NCBI RefSeq assembly: GCF_002101735.1
Contig: NZ_LQPE01000106.1
Span: 95,956-159,955 of the forward strand
Source of the DNA: Mycobacterium kyorinense
GTDB taxonomy: Bacteria; Actinomycetota; Actinomycetes; Mycobacteriales; Mycobacteriaceae
Direction: 5' to 3'
Length of the DNA: 64,000 nucleotides
In this document: piece after piece, positions 25,199 through 35,546 of the stretch
Numbering within the stretch: the first letter of the stretch is position 1
Layout of the letters: the number at the start of each line of letters is the position of its first letter
Position numbers and translations under genes: made by a program
The notes under the pieces: generated by a model
Told to the model about the DNA's origin: nothing
Seen by the model: only the letters and a program-made list of their open reading frames with translations
Databases searched by the model: none

Positions 25199-26274
25199 CG
25201 GCTGAAGCGACCCGCGAAGGCGCGCAGTGGCAGGTCGGCACTGGTGAGGATGCCGGGCGGCGCGTCGACAACCGCCCGGATCGCGTTGAGCGCGGGCATG
25301 CCGGTGACGGTCATGCCGATCGCCGCGAACGACTCGACCGACGAGAAGTCGGTGCCCGGCTTGGGCAAAATCAGATGCTTGCTGTAGATGCAGGGGTCAC
25401 CCTGGATCTTGGTGACGTAGCAGCCCTGAATGTCCCAGTGCGGGTTGGTATGTGGCGTCATCTGCCATTCCAGATGCAGCTCCACCCGCGGCACCCCGTC
25501 GACGGTGCCGACGTACTGGAACGCTGCACCGCCGACCGACCCGGCCGGCAGCCGATACCAGCCGAGGTCGACGTCCTTGGTGCAGGCACCCAATTCGTAG
25601 TGGAAGGTGACCTCGTCGAGCGCGATGTCGAGGCAGTCGGCCATCAGCCGCACGCCGTCTTCGAACACCCGGGTGCCTTGCTCCAGCAGCCGTGGCACCT
25701 CGGGGTCGTCGACGGGGCGGCCGAACCCGCAGTTGGCCCACGTCGGTGCCGAGTGGTGGCACGACACGTCGACCGATTCGATGCAGGTGACGTTCTCGAT
25801 GTCGGCCACGTCGGCGCTGTGCACGATCGTCAGGATCTGCGCCAGACCGGGATTCATCCCGGTGCCGTAGAAGCTGGACCGCCCGCGCTGGCAGGCGTCC
25901 TGGAAGACTTCGGCTTCGGTACGGCCGTCCGGCAACCGGTGGTTGGTGTTGCGGTGGTGACCGGTCACCCAGTCCGCGGTGGTGACGACGTTGATGCCGG
26001 ACTCGAGCACCCGTTCGTAGAGCGCCAGGTCCGGCCACACCCCGTGGAAGGTCACACAATCCGGGCGTGCGGCGATGATCTCGTCGACCGTCCCGGTGGC
26101 CAGCACCCCAAGCGGCTCCATGCCGGCGATCTCACCGACGTCGCGGCCCACCTTCTCCGGCGAATAGCAGTGCAGACCAACCAGTTCCAGGTCCGGGTGC
26201 CGGCCGATCCGTTTGATCATCTCGGTCCCGACGTTCCCGGACGCCACCTGGAACACCCGCAGCGGGCCGGCCAT
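25195..26274 (-). CDS. DapB-fold dehydrogenase/reductase (diaminopentanoate-dehydrogenase-like)
   Basis: A 359-residue NAD(P)-dependent enzyme with a dihydrodipicolinate-reductase fold. The N-terminal Rossmann segment VFQVASGNVGTEMIKRI is followed by the LVGLHCYSPEKVGRDVGEI pattern seen in the mycobacterial DapB-like family, and GTGMNPGLAQ. ATG 26274 (MAGPLRV) is 4 nt after the adhB stop; an in-frame GTG at 26313 would overlap adhB. Substrate unknown; its place in the cluster suggests reduction of a sterol- or aldehyde-derived intermediate. Absent from the matching place in M. tuberculosis. Confidence 0.85.
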   Translation of the reverse strand: MAGPLRVFQVASGNVGTEMIKRIGRHPDLELVGLHCYSPEKVGRDVGEIAGMEPLGVLATGTVDEIIAARPDCVTFHGVWPDLALYERVLESGINVVTTADWVTGHHRNTNHRLPDGRTEAEVFQDACQRGRSSFYGTGMNPGLAQILTIVHSADVADIENVTCIESVDVSCHHSAPTWANCGFGRPVDDPEVPRLLEQGTRVFEDGVRLMADCLDIALDEVTFHYELGACTKDVDLGWYRLPAGSVGGAAFQYVGTVDGVPRVELHLEWQMTPHTNPHWDIQGCYVTKIQGDPCIYSKHLILPKPGTDFSSVESFAAIGMTVTGMPALNAIRAVVDAPPGILTSADLPLRAFAGRFSR

Positions 26275-26278
26275 ACCG

Positions 26279-27406
26279 CTACCGGTCGTCGTCGGTGTAG
26301 CGGATGACGCCACGAATGTTCTTGCCGTCCAGCATGTCCTGGTAGCCGTCGTTGATCTGCTCCAGCTTGTACTGGCGGGTGATCATGTCGTCGAGGTTCA
26401 GCTTGCCCGCCTTGTACATCGACAGCAGCTGCGGGATGTCGTACTGCGGGTTGCCGCCGCCGAAGATGGTGCCCTGCAGGTTCTTTTGCATCAAGGTCAG
26501 CATCGCCAGGTTCAGCGTGACCTGGTTGTCGATCAGGCTGCCGATGGCGGTCAGCACGCAGGTGCCGCCCTTGGCGGTCATGATCATGTAGTTCTCGACG
26601 TCGGCCCCGTGGAGTTCGCCGACGGTGACGATCACCTTCTTGGCCATCAGGCCGTAGGTGATCTCCATGATGCCCGCCAGCGCGGCGTTGATGTCTGGAT
26701 AGACATGGGTGGCACCGAATTTCAGCGCCTGGTCGCGCTTCCACTCGACCGGGTCGATCGCAAAGATGTAGCGGGCGCCGGCGTTGACCGCTCCCTGCAG
26801 CGCGGCCATGCCGACACCGCCGATGCCGACGATGGCCACGTCGTCGCCGGGGCGGATGTCGGCGGTGCGGGTGGCCGAACCGTAACCGGTGGTGACGCCG
26901 CAACCCACCAGGGCCGCCACCTCGAACGGCACCGACGGGTCGATCTTCACCACCGAACTCTTGTGCACCACCATGTACGGGGAGAACGTGCCCAGCAGGG
27001 TCATCGGGTAGACGTTTTGGCCGCGCGCCTGAATGCGGAAGCTTCCGTCGGAAACCGACGCGCCGTTGAGCAGCCCGGCCCCCAGGTCACACAGGTTGCG
27101 CATGCCCGCCTGACATGTCTGACATTTGCCGCAGGACGGGATGAACGACAGCACCACGTGATCGCCCACCGCGATGTCCTCGACACCGGGGCCGACCTCC
27201 GTGACGATGCCCGCACCCTCGTGACCGCCGAGCACCGGGAAGCCCGCCATCGGGATGCCGCCGGTGACCAGGTGGTGGTCGGAGTGGCACATCCCGGCCG
27301 CTTCCATCTGGATCTTGACCTCGTCCTTGCGCGGGTCACCGATCTCGATCTCCTCGACCGACCACGGCTGGTTGAACTCCCAGAGCAGCGCGCCCTTTGT
27401 TTTCAC
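26279..27406 (-). CDS. adhB: Zinc alcohol dehydrogenase AdhB
   Basis: A 375-residue class III-type medium-chain alcohol dehydrogenase, the same length as M. tuberculosis AdhB (Rv0761c). Catalytic zinc ligands are in GMCHSDHH and GGHEGAG plus a later Cys (VGCGVTTGYG). The structural zinc is held by CGKCQTCQAGMRNLC. The cofactor motif GIGGVGMAALQGA is followed by Asp in IFAIDPV (NAD). It lies in the cyp51 cluster and probably oxidises an alcohol made by the neighbouring P450s, a role inferred from context. Confidence 0.95.
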   Translation of the reverse strand: MKTKGALLWEFNQPWSVEEIEIGDPRKDEVKIQMEAAGMCHSDHHLVTGGIPMAGFPVLGGHEGAGIVTEVGPGVEDIAVGDHVVLSFIPSCGKCQTCQAGMRNLCDLGAGLLNGASVSDGSFRIQARGQNVYPMTLLGTFSPYMVVHKSSVVKIDPSVPFEVAALVGCGVTTGYGSATRTADIRPGDDVAIVGIGGVGMAALQGAVNAGARYIFAIDPVEWKRDQALKFGATHVYPDINAALAGIMEITYGLMAKKVIVTVGELHGADVENYMIMTAKGGTCVLTAIGSLIDNQVTLNLAMLTLMQKNLQGTIFGGGNPQYDIPQLLSMYKAGKLNLDDMITRQYKLEQINDGYQDMLDGKNIRGVIRYTDDDR

Positions 27407-27463
27407 CGCGAACCTGCTTTCAACTAGTTGGTGGGGACCTGTGCGACAGCGTAGTGACGTGGG

Positions 27464-28009
27464 TCACCACAGCGGAACCGGGGCCTTACCTAGCGGGTAG
27501 TAGCCCGGTAGCTTCTCGCCGGCAAGGCTGCGTTCGATTCGCTTTTGCATGCCCTTGGACAACTTGCCGGCCTTCATCAAGTCCATGTACAGCGTCTGGA
27601 CGTGGCCGAAGTCGAAGAAGTCGCGCTGCCATTCGATGAGCTTGTCGGCGTTCAGCCGAAACCAGCTGCCGCCGATACCGTAGATCTCCTGTTGGCCGCC
27701 GTCGCCGTCGACAACCACCTGCTTCCAGAAGCCGACGATCTCGCCTTGCCGGTCGTCGATGATGACCTTCTGATACGGGTACTGCCAGTTCTCCAGGCCC
27801 TCCATCTCCAAGCCCAGGGCGATGTCGCGGATCTCGTCGATCCCCACGCACATCACGTCTTCCTTGGGCCCGATGTTCCAGCCGTAGGTGGCCTCGGGTG
27901 CGTAGAAGTCGGCCAGCGGCTTCCAGTCGCCCGCCTTCTCGCAGTCCTTGTTGGCTGCAAGCCAGCGCTGCACCCAGTCGTCGAGCTCGGCGCGGGGAAA
28001 TGAGGCCAT
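27464..28009 (-). CDS. SnoaL-like protein (Rv0762c-like)
   Basis: A 181-residue protein, the same length as M. tuberculosis Rv0762c. ATG 28009 (MASFPRAEL) is chosen over an in-frame ATG 17 codons upstream that would overlap the ferredoxin gene. The pattern of an initial amphipathic helix, YAPEATYGWNIGPKED, IDEIRDIALG, and IIDDRQGEIVGFWKQVV suggests an NTF2/SnoaL-like cone fold. No catalytic assignment. It lies 2 nt downstream of the ferredoxin gene, so it is cotranscribed with cyp51. Confidence 0.88.
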   Translation of the reverse strand: MASFPRAELDDWVQRWLAANKDCEKAGDWKPLADFYAPEATYGWNIGPKEDVMCVGIDEIRDIALGLEMEGLENWQYPYQKVIIDDRQGEIVGFWKQVVVDGDGGQQEIYGIGGSWFRLNADKLIEWQRDFFDFGHVQTLYMDLMKAGKLSKGMQKRIERSLAGEKLPGYYPLGKAPVPLW

Positions 28010-28011
28010 GG

Positions 28012-29574
<1,563 letters not shown>

Positions 29575-29578
<4 letters not shown>

Positions 29579-30393
29579 GACTCCTCCGGATACTTCAGTT
29601 GCTTGCGTTCGGCGGGTGCGCCGGCCAGCGGCGCCTCGGGTTGGATCTCCATCGAGGTGATGAACCCGCCGCGCGGCGTTTCGGCGACGAATGCGATCGC
29701 CCGGGCGAGGTCGGACGCGCGCAGGAAGTAGTCGTGGCGGGCCTGGCCCCATTTGGCCCAGTCTTCGAGCATCGGGCCGATGGACTCCGGCGGCAGGCTC
29801 CAGCCCATGCCGGTCTTGGTGGGCCCCGGATGCACGATCGAGGCCCGCACGCCGGTGCCCTCGAGTTCCATTTGCAGGTTGGTGACCATCGCCGTCAGCG
29901 CCGCTTTGGCCGCGCCGTAGGCGCCCATGTGCGGGCGCTGGCGCAGCGCGACGTCGGACCCGACGAAGATCAGGTCGCCGCGTTGACGTTCCAGCATGCC
30001 CGGCAGCACCGCGGTGGCAAGCCGGTTGGCGCCAATCAGATGGATCTGCACCTGGGATTCGAAGACGTCGGTGCTGATTTCGTGCAGGCGACCGAAGAAC
30101 GTGTCGCCGGCGCCGGTGATCAGCAGCTCGATGTCGCCGAGTTGCTCGGTTGCCTGGTGCACGAACGATTTGACCGACTCGGGTTCGGTGACGTCGAGGT
30201 GCAGCGCGACGGCTTCGCCGCCGTCGGCTTTGATCTTGTCAACCAGCTCTTGGCATTTCTCGACGCGGCGGGCGCCCAGGGCGACCGGGAAGCCGCGACC
30301 GGCGAGCTCGACGGCGGTTGCGGCGCCGATGCCCGACGACGCCCCGGCGACGATGGCGGGACGGCGGGCCGGATGTGGTTCGAAGCGAGGCAT
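29575..30393 (-). CDS. SDR oxidoreductase (Rv0765c-like)
   Basis: A 272-residue SDR in the Rv0765c position. VAGASSGIGAATA cofactor loop, Arg-rich beta-2 end (GARRVEK, so NADP), ITGAGDTFFG replacing the usual NNAG, Ser in FVGSDVA, and Tyr/Lys in MGAYGAAKAALTA. The TGAG variant is shared by this mycobacterial subgroup. It starts 1 nt after the cyp123 stop and overlaps cyp51. Probably acts on sterol- or fatty-derived alcohols; substrate unproven. Confidence 0.92.
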
Positions 30394-31596
30394 TTACACG
30401 GTCTCCACGGTGATCGGCAAGTGGGCGAATCCGCGTACGTTGCTGGAGTGGACGCGGACGGCGTTGTCCTCGTCGACGTCGTAGCCGCGGATCCTTGTCA
30501 ACAGTTCGCTCAGTGCCACTCGCGCCTCCATGCGGGCCAGGTGCGCGCCCAGGCAGAAGTGTGCGCCGCTGCCGAAACTAACCAGCTTCGAGCCGATGTC
30601 GCGGCCGATGCGGTATTCGTCGGGGTTGTCGAACACCCGGTCGTCGCGGTTGGCGGAGCCCGGGAGCAGCAGTAGCACATCGCCTTCGGGGAGCATGGTG
30701 TCATACAGCGTAAATTCCTGCGCGACGGAGCGTGCCAGGATCTGGCTCGAGGTGTCGTAACGCAGCGTCTCTTCGACCCACAGCGGGATCCTCGAGTGGT
30801 CGGTGTACACGGTCGCCAGCTGGTCGGGATTCTTGAAGCCCCAATATGCTGCGTTCGCAAGCAGTTTGGTGGTGGTCTCGTTGCCGGCGACCACCATCAG
30901 GAACAGGAACGCCATGATTTCCTCGTCGGTCAGGCGGTCCCCGTCGATTTCGGCCTCCAGCAGCGCTGACGTCAGGTCGTCGCTGGACTTCTTGCGGCGC
31001 TGGGCGACCATGTCAGCGTAGTACACCATCAAATCGGCCGAGGCCTGGATCGCCGACGGCGGAACGTCGGCCAGCCCGTCTTCGCGGTGCATGACGCCGT
31101 CGGCCAGTTCGCGGATGTGGGCCCGGTCGGGTTCGGGTACGCCCATCAGCTCGGAGATGACGTCCATCGGTAGCTTGCCGGCGAATTCGGCGATGAAATC
31201 GAAACTTTCGGACTGCAGCGCAGCGTCGAGGTGCATGCGGGCCAGCTCGACCACCCGCGGCTCGAGTTCGCGAATCCGCCGCGGCGTGAAGCCCTTGGAG
31301 ACAAGCGTGCGTAGCCGCAGATGCCCTGGGTCGTCCATCGCGAGAAACGACATCACCTTGTGCGCGTCGGGGGTGCGGGAGACCGGATCCAGCGATACGC
31401 CATAGGCATTCGACAGCGCGGTGCTGTTGCGGAAGCCTTGCAGCACATCGTGATGGCGTGACAAGGCCCAGAACTTCAGCTCGTCGTTGCGGTACAGCGG
31501 GGCCTCGTCGCGCAGCCGCCGGTAGTACGGGTAGGGATCCTCGTGAAAGTCGTAATCGTAAGGGTCAAGCACTAATTCGGGCGTCTCTACAGTCAT
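30394..31596 (-). CDS. cyp123: Cytochrome P450 CYP123
   Basis: A 400-residue P450 (402 in M. tuberculosis CYP123) in the same place. I-helix VVAGNETTTKL, K-helix ETLR, heme loop FGSGAHFCLGAHLARME. The ATG is 16 nt after a strong GAGGAGGAG supplied by the MIRU-like element that fills the gap to the TetR gene, so translation and perhaps coupling depend on that repeat. Its natural substrate is not known. Confidence 0.95.
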   Translation of the reverse strand: MTVETPELVLDPYDYDFHEDPYPYYRRLRDEAPLYRNDELKFWALSRHHDVLQGFRNSTALSNAYGVSLDPVSRTPDAHKVMSFLAMDDPGHLRLRTLVSKGFTPRRIRELEPRVVELARMHLDAALQSESFDFIAEFAGKLPMDVISELMGVPEPDRAHIRELADGVMHREDGLADVPPSAIQASADLMVYYADMVAQRRKKSSDDLTSALLEAEIDGDRLTDEEIMAFLFLMVVAGNETTTKLLANAAYWGFKNPDQLATVYTDHSRIPLWVEETLRYDTSSQILARSVAQEFTLYDTMLPEGDVLLLLPGSANRDDRVFDNPDEYRIGRDIGSKLVSFGSGAHFCLGAHLARMEARVALSELLTRIRGYDVDEDNAVRVHSSNVRGFAHLPITVETV

Positions 31597-31648
31597 CTGC
31601 GCCGCTCCTCCTCATCGCTCCGCTCTGCATCGTCGCCGGCGCGAGTCA
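31597..31648 (-). repeat. MIRU-like intergenic repeat linking TetR and cyp123
   Basis: On the minus strand the TetR stop TGA is the first codon of a 52-bp unit with the sequence GCGCCGGCGACGATGCAG, then GCGGAGCGATGAGGAGGAGC, then GGCGCAG, directly before the cyp123 ATG. This is the recognisable core of mycobacterial interspersed repetitive units, which couple a stop to the next start and supply a ribosome site. Only one copy is seen in the window. Confidence 0.7.
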
Positions 31649-32257
31649 TCTATCTTCTCCCAAGATCAGGCTCACCACATAGCCCAGCCGGTCGGCGATC
31701 TGGTGGTAGCTGAACGCGCCGCTTCCGGCCTGCACCAGCGCGCCGAAGAACGTCATCTCGAGTGCGGCCACCGTCCGTGGGTCGGCCTCCGGGCCGATCG
31801 CCGATGTGACGCGGCGATGGATCTCCGCGCCGATCCGGTCGCGCACGGTGCGCACCGCCGCATCGGCCCCGCCGCCGAGCAGCGCCGTCGTGCAGGCCGC
31901 GGCGACCTCGGGTTCGTCGGCGACCACCAGCGCCAGATGCCGCAGCGCCTTGTCCACGCGCACCGGCATCGGATCGTTGACGTCGGTGAAATACGGCACC
32001 TGGCGGACCAGGTCCAGATAGACCTCGGCGATCAGGTGGTTTTTCGAGGAGAAGTAGGTGTAGGCCGTCGCCGGGGCCACCTTGGCGCGAGCGGCGACCG
32101 CGCGCACGGTCAGATCCGCGTATGACTTCTCCCGCAGAACCTCGATGCCGGCCGCCAGCACCTTGCGGAAGGTTTCTTCCTGCCTGCGGTTTCGCGGCGC
32201 TTCACTGGCGTGGCGATCGGCGTCTGACGTGATCGCCGCCACTGCATCGCTGGACAC
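31646..32257 (-). CDS. TetR regulator of the cyp123-cyp51 cluster (Rv0767c-like)
   Basis: A 203-residue TetR regulator, first gene of the minus-strand sterol cluster and divergent from aldA. HTH at about 22-66 (LTVRAVAARAKVAPATAYTYF, shown in part). GTG start 32257 lies inside a TGGACA-CA-TGTCCA dyad; a second copy of the dyad lies just before aldA, so it may control both directions. M. tuberculosis Rv0767c holds the same position. An N-terminal run of basic residues (ASEAPRNRRQE) precedes the HTH. Confidence 0.92.
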   Translation of the reverse strand: MSSDAVAAITSDADRHASEAPRNRRQEETFRKVLAAGIEVLREKSYADLTVRAVAARAKVAPATAYTYFSSKNHLIAEVYLDLVRQVPYFTDVNDPMPVRVDKALRHLALVVADEPEVAAACTTALLGGGADAAVRTVRDRIGAEIHRRVTSAIGPEADPRTVAALEMTFFGALVQAGSGAFSYHQIADRLGYVVSLILGEDR

Positions 32258-32264
32258 ATGTCCA
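32251..32264. promoter_or_regulatory. Operator copy 1 (TGGACA-n2-TGTCCA)
   Basis: Perfect 6-bp arms with a 2-bp spacer, covering the GTG start of the TetR gene. Copy 2 is 112 bp away next to aldA. The matching dyads in a divergent TetR/aldA region point to a shared repressor. Confidence 0.55.
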
Positions 32265-32362
32265 GGCTAACGGAAGTCGATAGGGACAAGCAAGCCCGCA
32301 GGACAAACGCCGGGCACTTGCCCGGCTGGCCGCCCGACGGCTATGGTTCGACTGGACTATTC

Positions 32363-32376
32363 CGGACAAGTGTCCA
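32363..32376. promoter_or_regulatory. Operator copy 2 (CGGACA-n2-TGTCCA)
   Basis: Arms GGACA/TGTCC are perfect, with spacer AG. It sits 24 nt before the aldA ATG, where bound repressor would block transcription or initiation. Same motif as 32251-32264. Confidence 0.55.
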
Positions 32377-32399
32377 TCGCAATGAGGCGGGAGCGGAAG

Positions 32400-33863
32400 A
32401 TGGCGTTACTGGCCGACGGAGCGAGTGCTCTGCTCATCGACGGAAAGCTGTCGCCCGGCAGTGCGGGTACCTTCCCGACGATCAACCCGGCCACCGAAGA
32501 GGTGCTGGGAACGGCCGCCGAGGGCACCGCCGACGACATGGGCCGCGCCATCGAGGCGGCGCGGCGCGCTTTCGACGACACCGACTGGTCACGCAACACC
32601 GAGCTGCGGGTGCGCTGCGTGCGCCAGTTGCGCGATGCAATGCGCGAGCACCTCGAAGAACTTCGCGACATCACCATCTCCGAAGTCGGCGCGCCGCGGA
32701 TGCTCACCGCGAGCGCCCAACTCGAGGGACCGATCGACGACCTGGCTTTCAGCGCCGACACCGCCGAAACCTATTCGTGGAACTCCGATCTCGGTGAGGC
32801 CGCCCCGCTGGGCATCCCCACCCGGCGCACGATCGCCCGCGAAGCCGTCGGCGTCGTCGGCGCCATCACGCCGTGGAACTTCCCGCACCAGATCAACTTG
32901 GCCAAGCTCGGCCCGGCCCTTGCCGCCGGCAACACCGTCGTACTGAAACCCGCCCCCGACACCCCGTGGTGTGCGGCGGTGCTCGGCGAGCTGATCGTCG
33001 AGCACACCGACTTCCCGCCCGGCGTGGTCAACATCGTCACCTCCAGCGACCACAGCGTCGGCGCGCTGTTGGCCAAAGATCCTCGGGTGGACATGATTAC
33101 GTTCACCGGATCGACGGCCACCGGCCGCAGTGTGATGGCCGACGCTGCCGCCACGATCAAGAAGGTCTTCCTCGAGTTGGGCGGCAAGTCGGCGTTCCTG
33201 GTGCTCGACGGCGCCGACCTGGGCGGCGCGGTCTCGGTGTCGGCGTTCTCGGCGTGCGTGCACGCCGGGCAGGGCTGCGCGATCACCACGCGGCTGGTGG
33301 TGCCGCGCTCGCGCTACGACGAGGCGGTCGGTATCGCGGCGGCCACCATGTCGTCGATCAAGCCCGGCGACCCGACCGACCCGGGCACGGTCTGCGGCCC
33401 GCTGATCTCGGAGCGGCAGCGCGATCGCGTGCAGGGCTACCTGGATCTGGCTGTGGCAGAAGGTGGTTCGTTCGCATGCGGCGGCGGTCGGCCAGCCGAC
33501 CGGTCGACCGGATTCTTCATCGAGCCGACGGTGATCGCCGGGCTGGGTAACGACGCCCGGGTCGCCCGGGAGGAGATCTTCGGGCCGGTGCTCACCGTGA
33601 TCGCCCACGACGGCGACGACGACGCGGTGCGCATCGCCAACGATTCGCCGTACGGGTTGTCGGGCACCGTCTTTGGCGATCCGGAGCGCGCGGCGGCGGT
33701 GGCGTCCCGGTTGCGGGTGGGCACGGTCAACGTCAACGGCGGCGTCTGGTACTCGGCGGACGCGCCGTTCGGCGGCTACAAGCAGTCCGGCATCGGCCGG
33801 GAGATGGGATTGCTCGGCTTCGAGGAGTACCTCGAGGCCAAGCTTGTTGCGACGGCGGTTTAA
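32400..33863 (+). CDS. aldA: NAD-dependent aldehyde dehydrogenase AldA
   Basis: A 487-residue aldehyde dehydrogenase (489 in M. tuberculosis Rv0768). The NAD site includes TPWNFPHQINLAKLGPALAAG (shown in part) and FTGSTATG, the general base Glu is in FLELGGKS, the nucleophile Cys in HAGQGCAI, and REEIFGPV near the C terminus. ATG 32400 follows GGGAGCGGAAG. It would oxidise the aldehyde produced by AdhB or a P450 in the divergent cluster. First gene of a plus-strand operon with three more metabolic genes. Confidence 0.95.
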   Translation: MALLADGASALLIDGKLSPGSAGTFPTINPATEEVLGTAAEGTADDMGRAIEAARRAFDDTDWSRNTELRVRCVRQLRDAMREHLEELRDITISEVGAPRMLTASAQLEGPIDDLAFSADTAETYSWNSDLGEAAPLGIPTRRTIAREAVGVVGAITPWNFPHQINLAKLGPALAAGNTVVLKPAPDTPWCAAVLGELIVEHTDFPPGVVNIVTSSDHSVGALLAKDPRVDMITFTGSTATGRSVMADAAATIKKVFLELGGKSAFLVLDGADLGGAVSVSAFSACVHAGQGCAITTRLVVPRSRYDEAVGIAAATMSSIKPGDPTDPGTVCGPLISERQRDRVQGYLDLAVAEGGSFACGGGRPADRSTGFFIEPTVIAGLGNDARVAREEIFGPVLTVIAHDGDDDAVRIANDSPYGLSGTVFGDPERAAAVASRLRVGTVNVNGGVWYSADAPFGGYKQSGIGREMGLLGFEEYLEAKLVATAV

Positions 33864-33940
33864 GGCGCCGAGTGTGTGCTTGAAGCACGCCCTGACGCGA
33901 AAAGCGTGACCCAACCCCACATTCGGCGGAGAGGAAGAGC

Positions 33941-34690
33941 ATGAGATTCGAGAACAAAGTGGCCATCGTCACCGGGTCCGGCGGCGGCATCGGCCAGGCG
34001 TATGCCGAGGCGCTGGCTCGCGAAGGGGCAGCCGTGGTAGTGGCCGACATCAACGCCGAGGCGGCCGAGGGCGTGGCCAAGCAGATCACCGCCGACGGCG
34101 GCACAGCGCTGGCTGTGCCGGTCGACGTCTCCGACCCGGCTTCCGCCAAGGCGATGGCCGACCGCACGCTGTCGGAGTTCGGCGGCATCGACTACCTGGT
34201 GAACAACGCGGCGATATTCGGCGGCATGAAGCTGGATTTCCTGCTCACCGTCGACCCCGAGTACTACAAGAAGTTCATGAGCGTCAACCTCGACGGCGCG
34301 CTGTGGTGCACCCGCGCCGTGTACAAGAAGATGGCCAAGCGCGGTGGCGGCGCGATCGTCAACCAGTCGTCCACCGCGGCGTGGCTGTACTCGAATTTCT
34401 ACGGACTGGCCAAGGTCGGCATCAACGGTCTGACCCAACAACTTTCGCGTGAGTTGGGCGGTCAGAACATTCGGATCAACGCGATCGCGCCGGGCCCCAT
34501 CGACACCGAGGCCAATCGGACCACCACGCCCAAAGAGATCGTCGACGACATTGTCAAGGGTCTTCCGTTGTCGCGGATGGGAACTCCCGAGGATCTGGTC
34601 GGCATGTGTCTGTTCCTGTTGTCCGACGAGGCAGCGTGGATCACCGGACAGATTTTCAATGTCGACGGCGGACAGATCATCCGGTCATGA
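33941..34690 (+). CDS. SDR oxidoreductase (Rv0769-like)
   Basis: A 249-residue classical SDR. VTGSGGGIGQAYA, Asp at the beta-2 end (VADIN, NAD type), NNAAIFGG, Ser in NQSSTAAW, and Tyr/Lys in SNFYGLAKVG; the C-terminal ITGQIFNVDGG is standard. It lies 77 nt after aldA; the gap contains a GTGCTT-G-AAGCAC palindrome. ATG 33941 follows GGAGAGGAAGAGC, a very strong site. Overlaps the next gene by 4 nt. Confidence 0.93.
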   Translation: MRFENKVAIVTGSGGGIGQAYAEALAREGAAVVVADINAEAAEGVAKQITADGGTALAVPVDVSDPASAKAMADRTLSEFGGIDYLVNNAAIFGGMKLDFLLTVDPEYYKKFMSVNLDGALWCTRAVYKKMAKRGGGAIVNQSSTAAWLYSNFYGLAKVGINGLTQQLSRELGGQNIRINAIAPGPIDTEANRTTTPKEIVDDIVKGLPLSRMGTPEDLVGMCLFLLSDEAAWITGQIFNVDGGQIIRS

Positions 34691-35538
34691 GCGAACAGAT
34701 GAAGCTCGGTTACATCGGGCTGGGCAACATGGGTGCACCGATGGCCAAACGGCTGGTCGACTGGCCGGGCGGGGTCACGGTTTTCGATGTCCGCACCGAG
34801 GCGATGACGCCGCTGGCCGAAGCCGGCGCCACCCTGGCCGACAGCGTGGCCGACGTCGCGACCGCCGACATCATCAGCGTCACCGTCCTCGACGACGCAC
34901 AGGTGCGCGAGGTCGTCGCCGACTTGGCGGGCAATGCCAAGCCGGGCACCGTCATCGCGATCCACTCGACCATCAGTGACACCACTGCCGTAGAGCTCGC
35001 CGATGAGCTGAAACCCCAGGGCATTCACATCGTCGACGCGCCGGTCAGCGGTGGCGCCGGTGCCGCGGAGAAGGGCGAGTTGGCCACCATGGTGGGCGCC
35101 GAGCGAGATGTCTACGAAAAGATCAAGCCGGCGTTCAAGCAGTGGGCGTCGCTGGTCATCCACGCCGGCGGGCCGGGCGCCGGGACGCGAATGAAATTGG
35201 CCCGCAACATGTTGACATTCACCTCGTACGCCGCGGCCTGTGAGGCGATGAAGCTGGCCGAGGCGGCAGGACTGGACCTGCAGGCACTGGGCCGGGTGGT
35301 GCGTCACACCGACGCCCTCACCGGCGGGCCGGGGGCGATCATGGTGCGCGACGACATGAAACCCCTTGAGCCAGACCACTTTCTGTATCAGCCGTTCCTG
35401 CACACCCGCGGGCTCGGCGAGAAGGATCTGAGCCTGGCGCTGGCATTGGGCAAGGCGGTCTCGGTGGAGTTGCCGCTGGCCGAGGTGGCCCGGCGCAACC
35501 TGGCCGCCGGCCTCGGCTTGCCGCACTCGGACGAATAG
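34687..35538 (+). CDS. Beta-hydroxyacid dehydrogenase (3-hydroxyisobutyrate-dehydrogenase-like, Rv0770-like)
   Basis: A 283-residue member of the 6-phosphogluconate/3-hydroxyisobutyrate dehydrogenase family. The N-terminal GYIGLGNMGAPMA is the dinucleotide motif, DAPVSGGAGAA the substrate loop, and the Lys in GAGTRMKLARNM the catalytic base. It would oxidise a beta-hydroxy acid with NAD(P). ATG 34687 overlaps the SDR stop; a CMD-like gene follows 8 nt later, so aldA to 35963 is one operon. Confidence 0.93.
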   Translation: MSEQMKLGYIGLGNMGAPMAKRLVDWPGGVTVFDVRTEAMTPLAEAGATLADSVADVATADIISVTVLDDAQVREVVADLAGNAKPGTVIAIHSTISDTTAVELADELKPQGIHIVDAPVSGGAGAAEKGELATMVGAERDVYEKIKPAFKQWASLVIHAGGPGAGTRMKLARNMLTFTSYAAACEAMKLAEAAGLDLQALGRVVRHTDALTGGPGAIMVRDDMKPLEPDHFLYQPFLHTRGLGEKDLSLALALGKAVSVELPLAEVARRNLAAGLGLPHSDE

Positions 35539-35546
35539 GAGAGGCC

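Noticed and set aside
32589..33920. A 443-codon minus frame over aldA
   Set aside because: Antisense shadow of a fully conserved aldehyde dehydrogenase, with no motif of its own.
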